From Diphasiastrum complanatum (lineage: Eukaryota > Streptophyta > Lycopodiopsida > Lycopodiales > Lycopodiaceae): a stretch of 64,000 nt of DNA. The stretch covers positions 37,117,946 to 37,181,945 of the forward strand of contig CM055106.1 in the NCBI GenBank assembly GCA_029204225.1. The letters are read 5' to 3'. The notes beneath the pieces were generated by a model. It did not search any database and had not been told where the DNA came from. It was given only the letters and a program-made list of their open reading frames with translations. A program made the position numbers and the translations under genes. Below, in pieces: positions 34,138-44,321 of this stretch. Positions within the stretch are counted from its first letter, which is position 1. Every line of letters starts with the position of its first letter.

Positions 34138-34792
34138 TTTGCTCATTAGAGTTTCAAAATTGCTGCATAGCAATGTGTGTCTAGCATACCATATGCTATA
34201 TTGTACACATAGCAATGCAACATGGATGAAATGTTTACTTCAAGAAAAAGCGAGAGAAGCGTAGATAGTTTTCAATATGACTGAAGTTTTTGTCAAGCAA
34301 ATTGTCGATGATTTGCAATTGTGGCTAAGAGCTGGTAGAGAAGGTCTTTAATAAGGCAAAAAAGCTATGCATCCCTCTATGTTTGGTAAAGTTGGGCTCT
34401 ACCACATGAGCTAGATACATCAGAATTTAATTGAATAGCCAGCCACTACAACCCACATTACAAGGTCTATCACTCCACCAACAACCATGTTTAGTAATAG
34501 GTTCCTCAGAGAAGGTGAGATGCCAGGCTGCACCACTTCATCAATTTATGGAAGCACCAACGTTGCCATTAGCGCCATAGTGGTTGGTCTAGTAACATCT
34601 AATTTCTTCTTCTGCAAAGCATTGCACATAATAACTTTTCATTTATTTAGGAGTTGAGACAATGAGTGCCCCTAATGCAATCAGACAAATCAAACAAAGA
34701 TCAAGTCAAATGTAACATTGTGCGATCGTTATTCTTATCCAACATCCATAGTTTGTTTTCACATCATCAGACATAACATTAGCTATGAGTAT
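34138..34792. other. Repeat debris, no gene
   Basis: 34138-34203 (TCATTAGAGTTTCAAAATTG then TAGCATACCATATGCTATATTG) is a copy of a unit found again at 35160-35228. The remainder to 34792 has no recognisable feature. Confidence 0.5.
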
Positions 34793-34918
34793 ATAAACTC
34801 GAGAGCCCAATGATTCTTAAAAATGCCATAACCCATAAACTCAAGAGCCCAATGATTCCCAAAAATGCCATATCCCATAAACTCGAGAGCCCAATGATTC
34901 CCAAAAATGACATATCCC
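34793..34918. repeat. 42-bp tandem repeat, 3 copies
   Basis: Units at 34793-34834, 34835-34876 and 34877-34918, each starting ATAAACTC and containing GAGCCCAATGATTC. 42 is a multiple of 3, so frames stay open through it. Confidence 0.9.
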
Positions 34919-35134
34919 ATTGCTGGGGAATGATTGAGATTCAAGCTAAGGAAGTGATTGTAAAATCTGTGCATGTGTGTGATCTTGTACCGTATTTGCT
35001 CAGTGAAATTCTCACCAACAAAACAGATCAGCAATTCACTTGGCACACAGTTTGATGAATCTGAAAAATGTTCGATGGGATGCACCAGAGATGCCAAAAC
35101 ATCCAATCTCTGTAGGAGATAGGCGGTGTCAAGA

Positions 35135-35400
35135 GCATGTAAGCATTCAACTAGTAAGAGGATGCTCATTAGAGTTTCAAATTTGTTGCATAGCAACGTG
35201 TGTCTAGCATACCATATGCTATATTGTGCATGTAGTATAATGCATTCGACAATCAAGAGGAATTTCATCAGAAATTCAGATCTGATGCATAACAATGTTT
35301 CTTTTAGCATAACATAGGCTACTTTGAGCATGCAAACTTATGATAAGCATTCAAGCGGACGCTCGTTGAGGTTTTGGAACTATAACATACCATTGTTCAA
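35135..35400. repeat. 93-100-bp tandem repeat, about 2.6 diverged copies
   Basis: Units begin with GCATG at 35135, 35228 and 35328. Each has a CATTC, an AGTTTCA/ATTCAGA and a TAGCATA(A/C)CATA(T/G)GCTA segment. Another copy lies about 1 kb away at 34138. Confidence 0.65.
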
Positions 35401-35465
35401 AAGGTAAAAAGCAAAGGAAGTTGTTCAAACTAGATGCTTGAGTTATTGCTAAGCAAGTTGGATGT

Positions 35466-35605
35466 ATGGCAAGTGAGCAAATACCTATTCAAGAGGTTTG
35501 GCATAAAAGGATGGGGCACCTCAACTTCAAGTCATTGGAGGTAATGGCTAAGAAGCAAGTTGTGACTGGCCTTCCAAGATCCTTAACTAGCATCAATCAT
35601 GTTGT
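35466..35605 (+). pseudogene. Copia pre-integrase zinc domain shard
   Basis: VWHKRMGHLNFKSLEVMAKK and VVTGLPRSL are the first half of the HHCC domain that precedes Copia integrase. The CxxC half and everything after it are missing. Confidence 0.7.
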
Positions 35606-36600
35606 GAGAACATTGTCTCAATTAATTTCGGACTTTTTAATTTATTTAGGACTATTTTCTACATATGGTACCAAAAGAGTTAGATAAGAAAAACAATAAA
35701 AACTTACTAATTCTTGAAGTGGGATTTTCTCAAGTTCAAATCTCATTCTAATACAACTATAAGCCAAACAAGACAAATTTGATCAACAAGTCACAATTTA
35801 GTTTCTAAAATTTATTGATGCTTTTGTCCAATAGCTATGAGAACTTATATAATTGTAAATCATTCCAATTGTTAGATCAAGGGGGTTATGATGGATGTTT
35901 TTGGGAAATCAGATGTAATCATGTCCAAAATCAGTGTCGATCCGAATAACATAGACAACTTTCAAACATAAACATTGATATAGAATTTCAAAAGAAACAT
36001 AAACATAATTTGATATTTAAAAGAAACATAAACATCATTGAATCATATACTACTTTGAACAAGCTATATTATAAGAACTCTCACAAAAATTTAATCACAA
36101 TGTGTCACTTGCCACTAAAAGTGGTTCATATTTATAATTAATGGTCTTGGGCCAAGCCCTACATCAGTCAAGAGATGCACAACTCTGGTGCGATTCTAGA
36201 CAAATTTGTAGAAGTTTAGCCTTTTAGACTAGTGATTTACTATTTCAATATTCTAAAGGTTGAGAATTAGAAACTATTTTCAACCTTTAGAATTTTGAAA
36301 AGCCATTAAACTTTCTACATCATGATTCCTCATGGTCTTACAATACACATGCCATGGAATATGATTTACTTATAATAGGTGACATGCCTACACCCTAGCA
36401 TACAAAACATTGGCTTTTTACAAAATTGCCAAGCTGGATTTACAACTGAATTTACAGAAGGAATTACATGTCTTTTGGAGCCAAAATTGGCCTTGTTGTA
36501 GATTCAAAATTTGCCAACACTCACTAATTTAAATACATTACAAGTCCAGTAATTATGGTAACAAAGATTGTAACCAGGACTCTACAACTGCAATGATCAT
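35606..36600. other. About 1 kb without a recognisable gene
   Basis: AT-rich DNA, with no domain or terminal repeat identified. It ends where the minus-strand DUF7869-like remnant begins. Confidence 0.4.
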
Positions 36601-36629
36601 GAATTCTACTCATCAATATCAGCTGCACA

Positions 36630-38682
36630 TTAATCGGATAATTTGGACAGGTATTCTTTCATGTGTGCCACTGATATTTCCAGAATAGATATTGATTTTT
36701 CCACAATATAGCCGTGTGCTTTAATTGTTTTTTTCGCCTTTGATCTCCATGCATGCACAACTGTATCTACATCCATATATTGTGGTCCGTCGTTGTTCGG
36801 AATCCATTCTTTCTCTAAGCAATTTTTGTACAGCTCCAAGTTGTCAACTTGTCTCTGGTTTCTATACCGTTGATTAGATTTTAGTTCATATCATAATGCT
36901 TTAAACTCTGTGCCAAGCCTTCTGAGTTTTTCTTCACTTCGACAACTTTTGCCACCCAAATAGGTATGGAACCCTCCACAACATCTTCATTTGGAGGCCG
37001 CATTTCAACGAACTTGTCCAACACAACTTCTCTACGTGGGATGAATTCAACCAGAGGTGCATAAGCTTTTTGCCCACAAAACCTCCGGGGTAATAACTCT
37101 ACATCCATTTCGACCTCATTGATCGAAGTTGATACAGTTGAATCAAAAGTGGTTGGCAAGGATTGTGGCCAGAAGCCTCTTGGCTATACATTGATCCTGA
37201 TAACATTTTTTCTTTGAAAAGATATTCGACAAGTTTTGTGGTTTCCACCAGGCATGCATCATTGCGATCCTTGTATTCTGGAAACTTCTAGCTCATGAAC
37301 CGCAAATAATCAATAAAGGACATTTTTTCTTTCATTTCATCTGGATCTAGATCCTTCATGGATGCTAGAAAGATGGCTTCATCTTTTGAAAGTACACGCT
37401 GCAACAGTTTGAAAGGTTCACTCCATGCATTGTCTCCATCATTAGAATAGTATCTCCATTGCATGGTTGGCTCACCATTCATCATTTGAAAACAAAAATA
37501 GTGAGGATTGGTGTGTCCTTCTAAGCCGTCATTTCCTTGAGCAATACAAGGATCTATAGATTGTTTCCAATCTACCATTTGTTCCAGTATTTCTACTTCA
37601 GTGCTTTTGATACAACCGCCATCTATCTTTTCACCAATTCGTGCTAGCATATCTAGCATTGTGTGAACTGATTTAGACTTCAAAGCCCTGGATATGACAC
37701 TGAAAACTTGATCTATGACTTCATGTGTGTGGCCAACCCAAAGAAATCCCACTTCTACCTTTTGGAAGATGTTATGTGCCACTAACATAAAACAAAGACC
37801 AAAAATAAATTTGTTCTTGTTCTCCCTCCAACAATTGTCAGCTTGAATATGTAAGATCGGAGGTAAGATACCACGTGATGCTTGTACCTTTCTTATTGCT
37901 TGCATTTTGATGTGGCAACTGATTGCTATCATGAGCATGCAAGGTGTCAATCAAAACATCACATTGCAACTTGAATTCATGAACCAATACCCCACAAACA
38001 TGTGTTTTCAAAAATCAATTCCCCTCTAATATGGGAGGAATCTTATTTTGATCCATTCCATCAATGATAAGACACAAAGACTGCTCAGTATGGGATATTG
38101 ACATGCATACAATTTTCTAGAATCGAAAACATAATGTAGATGACGACCTCTCAATGCAATATAGCGATCACGCATCCTAGCGTCAGGAGTTGTCTCTATT
38201 GCATTTTTAAGGTTGTCACATTTTTTGCATTTGGACATTCTTTGTCTTGTTGGAGTCTTGACATGTTCAGACTCTTGTTTCCACATCTTGTACAGTGTGG
38301 ATCTTGAAATTTCAAGAATACACGTATCTTTAAGATGTGTATATATAGTTTTGACAATAACAAGCATGTTTTTTTCACTAGGATAGTAGCCTTTCAATTT
38401 AGCAGTGCCAACTACTACCCCTTGAAAATCCATACAATCAACAACATCATCAATGTTGTATAATGGACAGTTGGCAAGAACGAGTTCATTCATGTCAACA
38501 ATATCTGCATTATTCCACAAGATGTTTTTTGCAATGGGATCGATGAAAATATAGTTGTGAACTTCTCCTAGGCGATCAAATTCACCGTGAGGGTATGGCA
38601 AGGGACAATTCATTTTAAACACCTTTGAAATTAGGACCACACTTTTATTCGTACCAACTTCTCTAAAACAAACATGTTCCAT
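36630..38682 (-). pseudogene. Broken DUF7869-type gene (uncharacterised, possibly transposon-derived)
   Basis: Minus strand, N to C: an unfamiliar N-terminal region with HGEFDRLGEVHNYIFIDPIA (about 38520-38600); ISRSTLYKMWKQ; a CKKC pair near 38215; RDRYIALRGRHLHYV; then, across a frameshift near 38075, IIDGMDQNK (38042-38075). Next come VLIDTLHAHDSN, ADNCWRENKN (37811-37842), FLWVGHTHEVIDQVFSVISR (about 37680-37740) and a C-terminal part with IPIWVAKVVEV (36945-36975). I/L-x-D-G-M-D-Q-x-K, D-N-C-W-x-E-N-K-N and G-H-T-H-E-x-I-D-Q are the hallmarks I associate with the DUF7869 family, which has no known function. The conserved Asp/Glu/His residues would suit a nuclease or DDE-type transposase fold, which is inference. 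At least three frameshifts break it. It has no Copia or Gypsy features. Confidence 0.65.
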
Positions 38683-38943
38683 TTGATTCAGCAGTTAAGA
38701 CATTTCCAAATACAACCGCCTGTTTTTGAAAAAATAAAACAACTGGAGTTACATTTTTTTTTGAGCAGTCCATGTAGTGACCCTGAAAAAATAATATACG
38801 TACACTTTACTTTAGGATTTGCCATGTTACTGAAAGTATAATTAGCAATATTATGAAACTATAATAAATAGTGCCAAATAGCTATTGAAAGTCAAATTAA
38901 CAAAATTATTATAAAACTATAACAAAATTATGAAACAATTATA
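38683..38943. other. No feature; A-rich
   Basis: Upstream side of the DUF7869-like remnant. No promoter or terminal repeat could be recognised. Confidence 0.35.
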
Positions 38944-39383
38944 GCCCTTAGATCTTGTCCTTTAGTCGGTGGCCCTTAGCCCATAGCCCTTTCCCTTCTC
39001 CCTAGGCCCTTAGCCCTTCGCCCTTAGCATTAGCACTTGGCCCTTAACCCTTAGCCCTTAGACCTTAGCCCTTAGCCCTCGTGCATAAGCCCTTACCCTT
39101 GAGCGTCAGCCTTAGCAATAGGCCCTTATCTCTTGGCTCTTAACCTTAGCCCTTGGCCCTTAAACCTTGCCCTTAGCCTTAACCCTCATCCCCCAGCCCT
39201 TGGCCCTAGCCCCTAGCCCTTATCTATTGGCCGATGGCTCTTGGTCCATGGTCATTGGCGGTGGTCCTTACCCCGTAACCCTTAGTCCTAGCCCTAAGGC
39301 CCTTAGTCATTAGCCCTTGGTCCTTCACCCATTGCCCTTGGCCTTTCGGTCTTAGTCTTTGAGCCCTTTGTCTTTAGTGTTTT
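38944..39383. repeat. Degenerate TTAGCCC minisatellite
   Basis: The word CCCTTAG and close variants (CCCTTGG, CCCATAG, CCTTAGC) recur for about 440 bp with a period near 7, often disturbed. The plant telomere unit is CCCTAAA, so this is a different heptamer and not a telomere array. Confidence 0.85.
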
Positions 39384-39394
39384 AAGACCCTTTG

Positions 39395-39705
<311 letters not shown>

Positions 39706-39726
39706 ATAAAAAAAATTTCTAAAATA

Positions 39727-40313
39727 TTTTTTTTAAAAAGTAAAATCAAGTGGGCAATATGGGTATCAGCTTGAAGTTGTTGACGAGAGCAGTGGATTTA
39801 TACAGGTTGTCGGTTCTGATGAGAGCGAACGACCAAAAGACGAAGGGGATGCAAAATACCAAAAAGTGTGTTTTCGCTCAGGGAGTCGAAAGGCCAAATC
39901 ATGAAGAGGTCGTACCGTCGAGGCTCTGTCCCCCAAACTCCCGGACCCCACCGTTGGGGGGCTCTGCCTCCCAAACCCCCCGCTTGGGGGCTACTGCCCC
40001 CTAGACCCCAAGTTTCTTGGGGGGCTACCACCCCCCAAACCCCCCAAGACTTGCTGCTATATAGAAACTGTAATCTAGCCATCTCATAACCATCAAGGTC
40101 TCACAGTAGACCCTATACTAACAACGGGCCTTACAGATCTGAGCTCATGGTTAACTAGTGACTACTAAACTCAGAGGTGCATTATTTAGTTGTCTAACAC
40201 ATTTTGTAGCTGAAAGCACTGGCAACCTGCATAAATGCACTCCTCTCATCAAGAGCTTCAAGCTGATACCCATATTGCCCACTAATTTTTATTTTAAAAA
40301 AAAATTAAAAAAT
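39727..40313. mobile_element. Element with about 85-bp terminal inverted repeats
   Basis: 39727-39812 and the reverse complement of about 40228-40313 align along their length. GTGGGCAATATGGGTATCAG plus the next 7 bases (39750-39776) is perfectly inverted at 40255-40281. Flanking parts match with scattered differences (for example ATTTATACAGGTTG against ATTTATGCAGGTTG). The middle holds a C/G-rich block (39920-40050) with several CCCCCAAACCCCC-type runs. There is no transposase, so it resembles a foldback or MITE-like non-autonomous DNA element. No clear target duplication was found. Confidence 0.7.
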
Positions 40314-40319
40314 GGTGTC

Positions 40320-40399
40320 GCCCTGGTATCGCGGATTTTTGGATGGCACCATAATGGCGGTACCACCATTATGGTACTGCGGTACCATAATGTCACTAT

Positions 40400-40430
<31 letters not shown>

Positions 40431-40530
40431 CATAGTGGCACGTGGTACCGCCATTATGGTACCGCGGTACCATAATGGTGGTACCGCGGTTATGGTGCCG
40501 CCCTCAGACCAGCGGTACTAGGGCGGCACC
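40320..40530. repeat. Large palindrome of GGTACC words around an (AT)n core
   Basis: The arm at about 40351-40405 (GCGGTACCACCATTATGG, TGCGGTACCATAATG, TCACTATGAGATAT) pairs with about 40428-40492 read in reverse; the right arm has one extra 13-14-bp unit. The loop is the AT run at 40403-40430. It can form a long hairpin or cruciform. Confidence 0.8.
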
Positions 40531-40633
40531 ACAAAAATAATATTTTTTATTATTCAAAAAAAAAAAAACCCTTTTAACAGGCTAAAACTAGGTAAAAACT
40601 AAGATGTTACTGTACAGGGAGACTGAACTGGGG

Positions 40634-40880
40634 GCACTGTGGGAGAGCGGACCCAATCGGAGTGCGGCATGTGGGGGAGCAATACATGGGGCAGGTACAG
40701 TAGCACATGGGCACTGTGGAGGAGCAGACCATGGACCCAATCGGAGTGCAGCATGTGGGGGAGCAATACATCCGGACAGGTACACCATCACATGGGCACT
40801 GTGGAGGAGCAGACCATGGACCCAATTGCAGTGCAGCATGTGGGGGATCAGCACATGGAGCAGGTACAGTAGCACATGGG
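40634..40880. repeat. 85-bp tandem repeat, about 3 copies
   Basis: Units start with GCACTGTGG at 40634, 40711 and 40796. The first lacks about 8-9 bases (AGACCATGG segment) and the others are 85 bp. Shared words are GACCCAAT, GTGCAGCATGTGGGGGA and AGGTACAGTAGCACATGGG. Confidence 0.85.
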
Positions 40881-40934
40881 ATCATCAACAAAAGCGAATT
40901 GGGAAACAGGCTGTGGGGTTAAATAGGCACTCAC

Positions 40935-41125
40935 GAGACAGTGAGAGAGCCAGTGAGAGGGGGTGAGAGGCATTGTGAGAAGCTGTGAGGGAGAGCCAGT
41001 GGGAGGCTGTGAGAGAGAGGCATTGTGAGAGGCTATGTGACAGACCGAGTGAGAGGCTGTGAGAGGGGGGCTGTGAGAGAGCCAGTGAGAGCCATTGAGA
41101 GGCTGTGAGAGGCTGTGAGGGTCAT
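40935..41125. repeat. GTGAGAG-rich minisatellite
   Basis: GTGAGAGGC, GTGAGAGAGCCA and GCATTGTGAGA words alternate for about 190 bp up to 24 bases before the ATG at 41149. Confidence 0.8.
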
Positions 41126-41148
41126 TTCGAGCAACAGGGTGTCGTGAG

Positions 41149-41469
41149 ATGGCAGAGGGCGAAGCCAGGAGGAAGCTCGAGGAAGATGTCTGAAGGCACA
41201 ACGAAAGGCATCGGAAGCAAGAAGCAGACATTGCAGAGATGCTACGAGAGACTCGGCAGAGACACCCAGAGCTGCAGATCCCCGCCCCCGCTGTGGCCCC
41301 CGCCTCCACTGTCGAGCTGGATCTGGATGAGCAGATCGGAATGAACTTCACACGATGGCAGCTCATCATGGTCAGGAAAAGGGCTGCCCGCCGTCGGGCT
41401 GACCAGGAGGCAACACGGGCTAACCGGGAGGCAGAGCGAGAGCGTCAGAACAATGCAGAATTCGCCTGA
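41149..41469 (+). pseudogene. Small highly charged ORF, one internal stop
   Basis: From ATG at 41149 the frame gives MAEGEARRKLEEDV, a TGA (41191-41193), then continues in the same frame for 91 codons to TGA at 41467. Landmarks are HRKQEADIAEMLRETRQRHP, QIPAPAVAPAST, DLDEQIGMNFTRWQLIMVRK and RRADQEATRANREAERERQ. The two ends are Arg/Glu-rich and likely helical or coiled-coil; the centre is Ala/Pro-rich. I know no family match. The single stop and otherwise sound frame suggest recent loss, or a chance ORF fixed by the GC-rich repeat to its left. It is followed by the unknown ORFs at 41933-44987 on the same strand. Confidence 0.45.
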
Positions 41470-41932
41470 CCTCTTTTTTATAGAGCACAATTCATTTTTG
41501 GCCTCCGCGAATTTTGTCTCAGATAGAAAAATATCTAAAAATAAAAAAATGTAGTTTTATTCATGAGATATCCATCCTCAGAATTTGCAGACAATTCGCT
41601 GTAGCTCAAATTGATCTTCACGATTTCTCTGCTATCTTTGCGAATTCTGATCAGACACATTTTTGCACTTTAGACATTTTTTTTCCCTTTTGGCATAAAA
41701 AATTCCTTACAAGAATTCGTGGGCCCTCAGAACGTTGTCTCAATATTCGTGACCATCCTTACCAAATCGTGGACACTGAGGACAATTTCTGGGTGAAGTT
41801 GTGAATTCCTGCCAAGATTAGTCTGTATATAGTCCTCCACCTTCTCTCCACGAGATCATTTTAGATTGCTGTTCTCGAGTTCATGCCAATTTTTTTTCAA
41901 AATTCTCAGAGCAATCTAAAATCACTGCTATC
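41470..41932. other. Noncoding spacer, possible leader
   Basis: AT-rich, lies between two plus-strand ORF remnants. TTCGTG, GCGAATT and similar words recall those near 12148-12610. No primer-binding site or LTR end was recognised. Confidence 0.35.
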
Positions 41933-42925
41933 ATGGCTTCTCGTGATTCCTCGCTTAGCTTGCATCGCCGTAAACTCCCTCGTCCTTATTCAGGGGATAT
42001 AGTCATGATCTATCTTAAGGATCACGTCAAGTAGCTCACACTGGCCAAGGATATCCTCACCAACCTTGGCTTTGATCTGACACTTTTTCGGGACCAGCAG
42101 AGCAAGAGCCTCATCTGAGTAGCCTACTTCACCTATTCGGATGAGTTCCAAACTTTTCGGATTACATCCAAGAGTGGCAACTATTCTATTATCAACGTCT
42201 CTCCTGGGGATCTCCAGAGCATCGGCTTTCCTAATCTCGGAGAGACAATCCATGAAAAGAGAAGCAGCTATGATGACAAGTACTTCACATAATTTTTGAC
42301 AGACGATGGCAAAACCATTGCCCAAACCAACGACGGGATCGCTATCCGCCTCATCACGGATTCTCATCTACGGGCCGCCTCAGAGATCCTCGTCACCATG
42401 GTCACAGTGCATACCACCAAGATGGATCGCATCCCACCGAGCAACCTCTTTTCTCTGACCCTCACCATGGACGATCCCACTCAAAATTACAAGTGGGCTG
42501 AGAAGGTAGCAGAGAAGCTGTGTGGAGCTCTAAAAGCCCGCAAACCAAATGTGGGTATCTCCTCCAAATGTTGGTCACCAAACAATTGGGATCTAGGATG
42601 GCTGCTGCCATCAAGGAGCTGGATGATGTTTATCCTAGCACAAAAAAATGAGCCACCCCCCAACTGACAGCAGACCCGGTCTCACCAGCCCCACCTACTA
42701 AGAATCAGAAAGGGAAGGCAATCAGCACAAAAGCTGATGCCCACATGACATTCTATCCAATGACACTGGGGTGGAATATGCTGAATCCGGAGAGAGCCTT
42801 AAATGATCTCAGGTCCCAAAGGAGGTCCTAGAGCAGCAGGCGGCCTTATTTCACTAGGCCCAACAACGCCGACAAGCAGTAGCAACAGCAACAGGCAGCT
42901 CCGGAACCATAGGCACTTCCGGCTC
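41933..42925 (+). pseudogene. Unknown gag-like protein, about 330 codons, few stops
   Basis: From ATG at 41933 one frame runs to about 42610 with only three stops (42032, 42116 and 42293 regions). It reads MASRDSSLSLHRRKLPRPY, VAYFTYSDEFQTFRITSKSG, NLGETIHEKRSSYDDKYF and DGIAIRLITDSHLRAASEIL, then DDPTQNYKWAEKVAEKLCGA. A shift near 42550 leads to KELDDVYPSTKK and a Pro/Gln/Lys-rich tail with NNADKQ and a Q-run (about 42870-42895). The sustained frame argues that it was a real protein. A structured domain plus a basic low-complexity tail is a gag-like layout, but no zinc knuckle or capsid motif is seen. I do not recognise it. Confidence 0.45.
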
Positions 42926-43199
42926 TGATCCTATGGGCGTGATTCCGTCCACGCAAGCACTTTCACACTTTCACAAAAGCCCTCACCTATAAAAATCTCC
43001 ACCCTACTTGACTCCACAGTCAACGTAGATGATTTTGCATTACAATTACTAACTGCACTTCCATCAACCACTGTCACCACTAACCCAATCCAACAATCTC
43101 CGCCACGCATTATCTCCCCACCCCTCAATCCACAATTACCCCCCACCTGTCTTTCATACACCTCCGTCTAGTCCTGCTCCTGATTTTCTACCATTTAGC
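42926..43199. other. Pro/Ser/Thr-rich region between unknown ORFs
   Basis: Read in plus frames it is rich in Pro, Ser and Thr codons (CTCC, CCACC, CAATCC words), like a disordered linker. No frame stays open for long. Confidence 0.35.
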
Positions 43200-43934
43200 C
43201 CAATGTCGTATCCTAACTACACACGCACCCTCCCTAACATTGGTCCTTGGGAGCAGCTACCCCTTGCAGCCCAAAAAAGCGGTATGGTTGGTGAATGAGC
43301 TCCAATGCAATCTATTCGGCACCCTAGGGGGACAATATACTATGCGGCAATTCGACGATGGTGCTATGGCGGACCTTCAGAAAGAAAAATCAAGGCTGGA
43401 GGACGAAAACAAACAACAGTAGCTGTAGATCCAAAATCTAACGAATTACGATCAACAACAACAGCAGATGCTACTCCACCTCCAGAACCAACTCCAATTG
43501 AAGGTATCCAACATGCAGCAAACCATCGATACCCTCAAAGCCGAAAAGGATGAGGCTATAGCAGATTCACAAGCAGCATGTTCCGCTATGAAGGACCAAT
43601 ACCACCAGCTATTCCTAAGGGAACTGCCATTCCAGTGGTGGCCTATCAAACGCTGGCCCAAAAGTTGAAAGCCACGACAGAGCAACACTCAAAATTACAA
43701 CAATCATATATTGCTTCCGTCGAGGCCCTAAACCAACACATAGCCACCCTGGAAGAATGCTTAAAGGCTACTGTCCAGTCACCCCCGTCGGTTCATGCAG
43801 AGCACACCCAATTCCATGATTCGGGGCACCACTTTTATGGACCAGATGGTGGAGATGGAGCAGGATTCCAACAGCCTCCTCCTGCAACTCAAGGCTCCGC
43901 ATTTCAAGGCCAACCCCTGGGGCAAGGAGCTTAA
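43200..43934 (+). pseudogene. Unknown Gln-rich coiled-coil protein segment
   Basis: Pieces in two frames: SYPNYTRTLPNIGPWEQLPL (43209-43268), DLQKEKSRLEDENKQQ, a Gln run, then LLHLQNQLQLKVSNMQQTID and LKAEKDEAIADSQAACSAMK (43468-43600). After a shift near 43610 come YQTLAQKLKATTEQHSKLQQ, VEALNQHIATLEECLKATVQ and a Gly/Gln-rich end (43640-43934, stop 43932). Heptad patterns make a long coiled coil very likely. Many plant retroelement Gag proteins have such coils, but nothing here proves this is one. Same strand as the ORFs before and after it. Confidence 0.45.
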
Positions 43935-44321
43935 ACACCAACCAATCCGTCGGGCTCTGAGGTACCAGCTCCCAACATTATCTTTTCCCTTCCACCACTT
44001 CTAACCCTCTCGACACCACTAACCCCACCTTCATTGTATGACAATTTTCTCCTAAGTTACAAAGAATTGCAGAAGCTAACCCCTCGTCTCCTTTCTCTCC
44101 TGAACCTGATCCACAAACCGATGGTACAGAATCACGCCCACAGAACCAAGTAAGGAGTTGCGCGCCTCTCAGGAGGTTGTAAGGAAGTATCCAACAACGA
44201 AAGAGCGAGGTGGCTACATACTGTCAGATTTGGATCAGTGTCAGACACATAAAGCAGCAGTCAAACTCCTGGATCCACAACCTCTCTGGCGTCATTAGCT
44301 CTTCCTGCAAAGTAAACCTCA

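Noticed and set aside
34793-35400. CRISPR-like array
   Set aside because: The repeats are contiguous tandem units without unique spacers, and the sequence is eukaryotic.
38944-39383. Interstitial telomere array
   Set aside because: The unit is TTAGCCC, not the plant TTTAGGG on either strand.
40607-40966. Cys/His/Trp-rich ORFs on both strands
   Set aside because: Products of the 85-bp tandem repeat; the frame changes between units and nothing is conserved.
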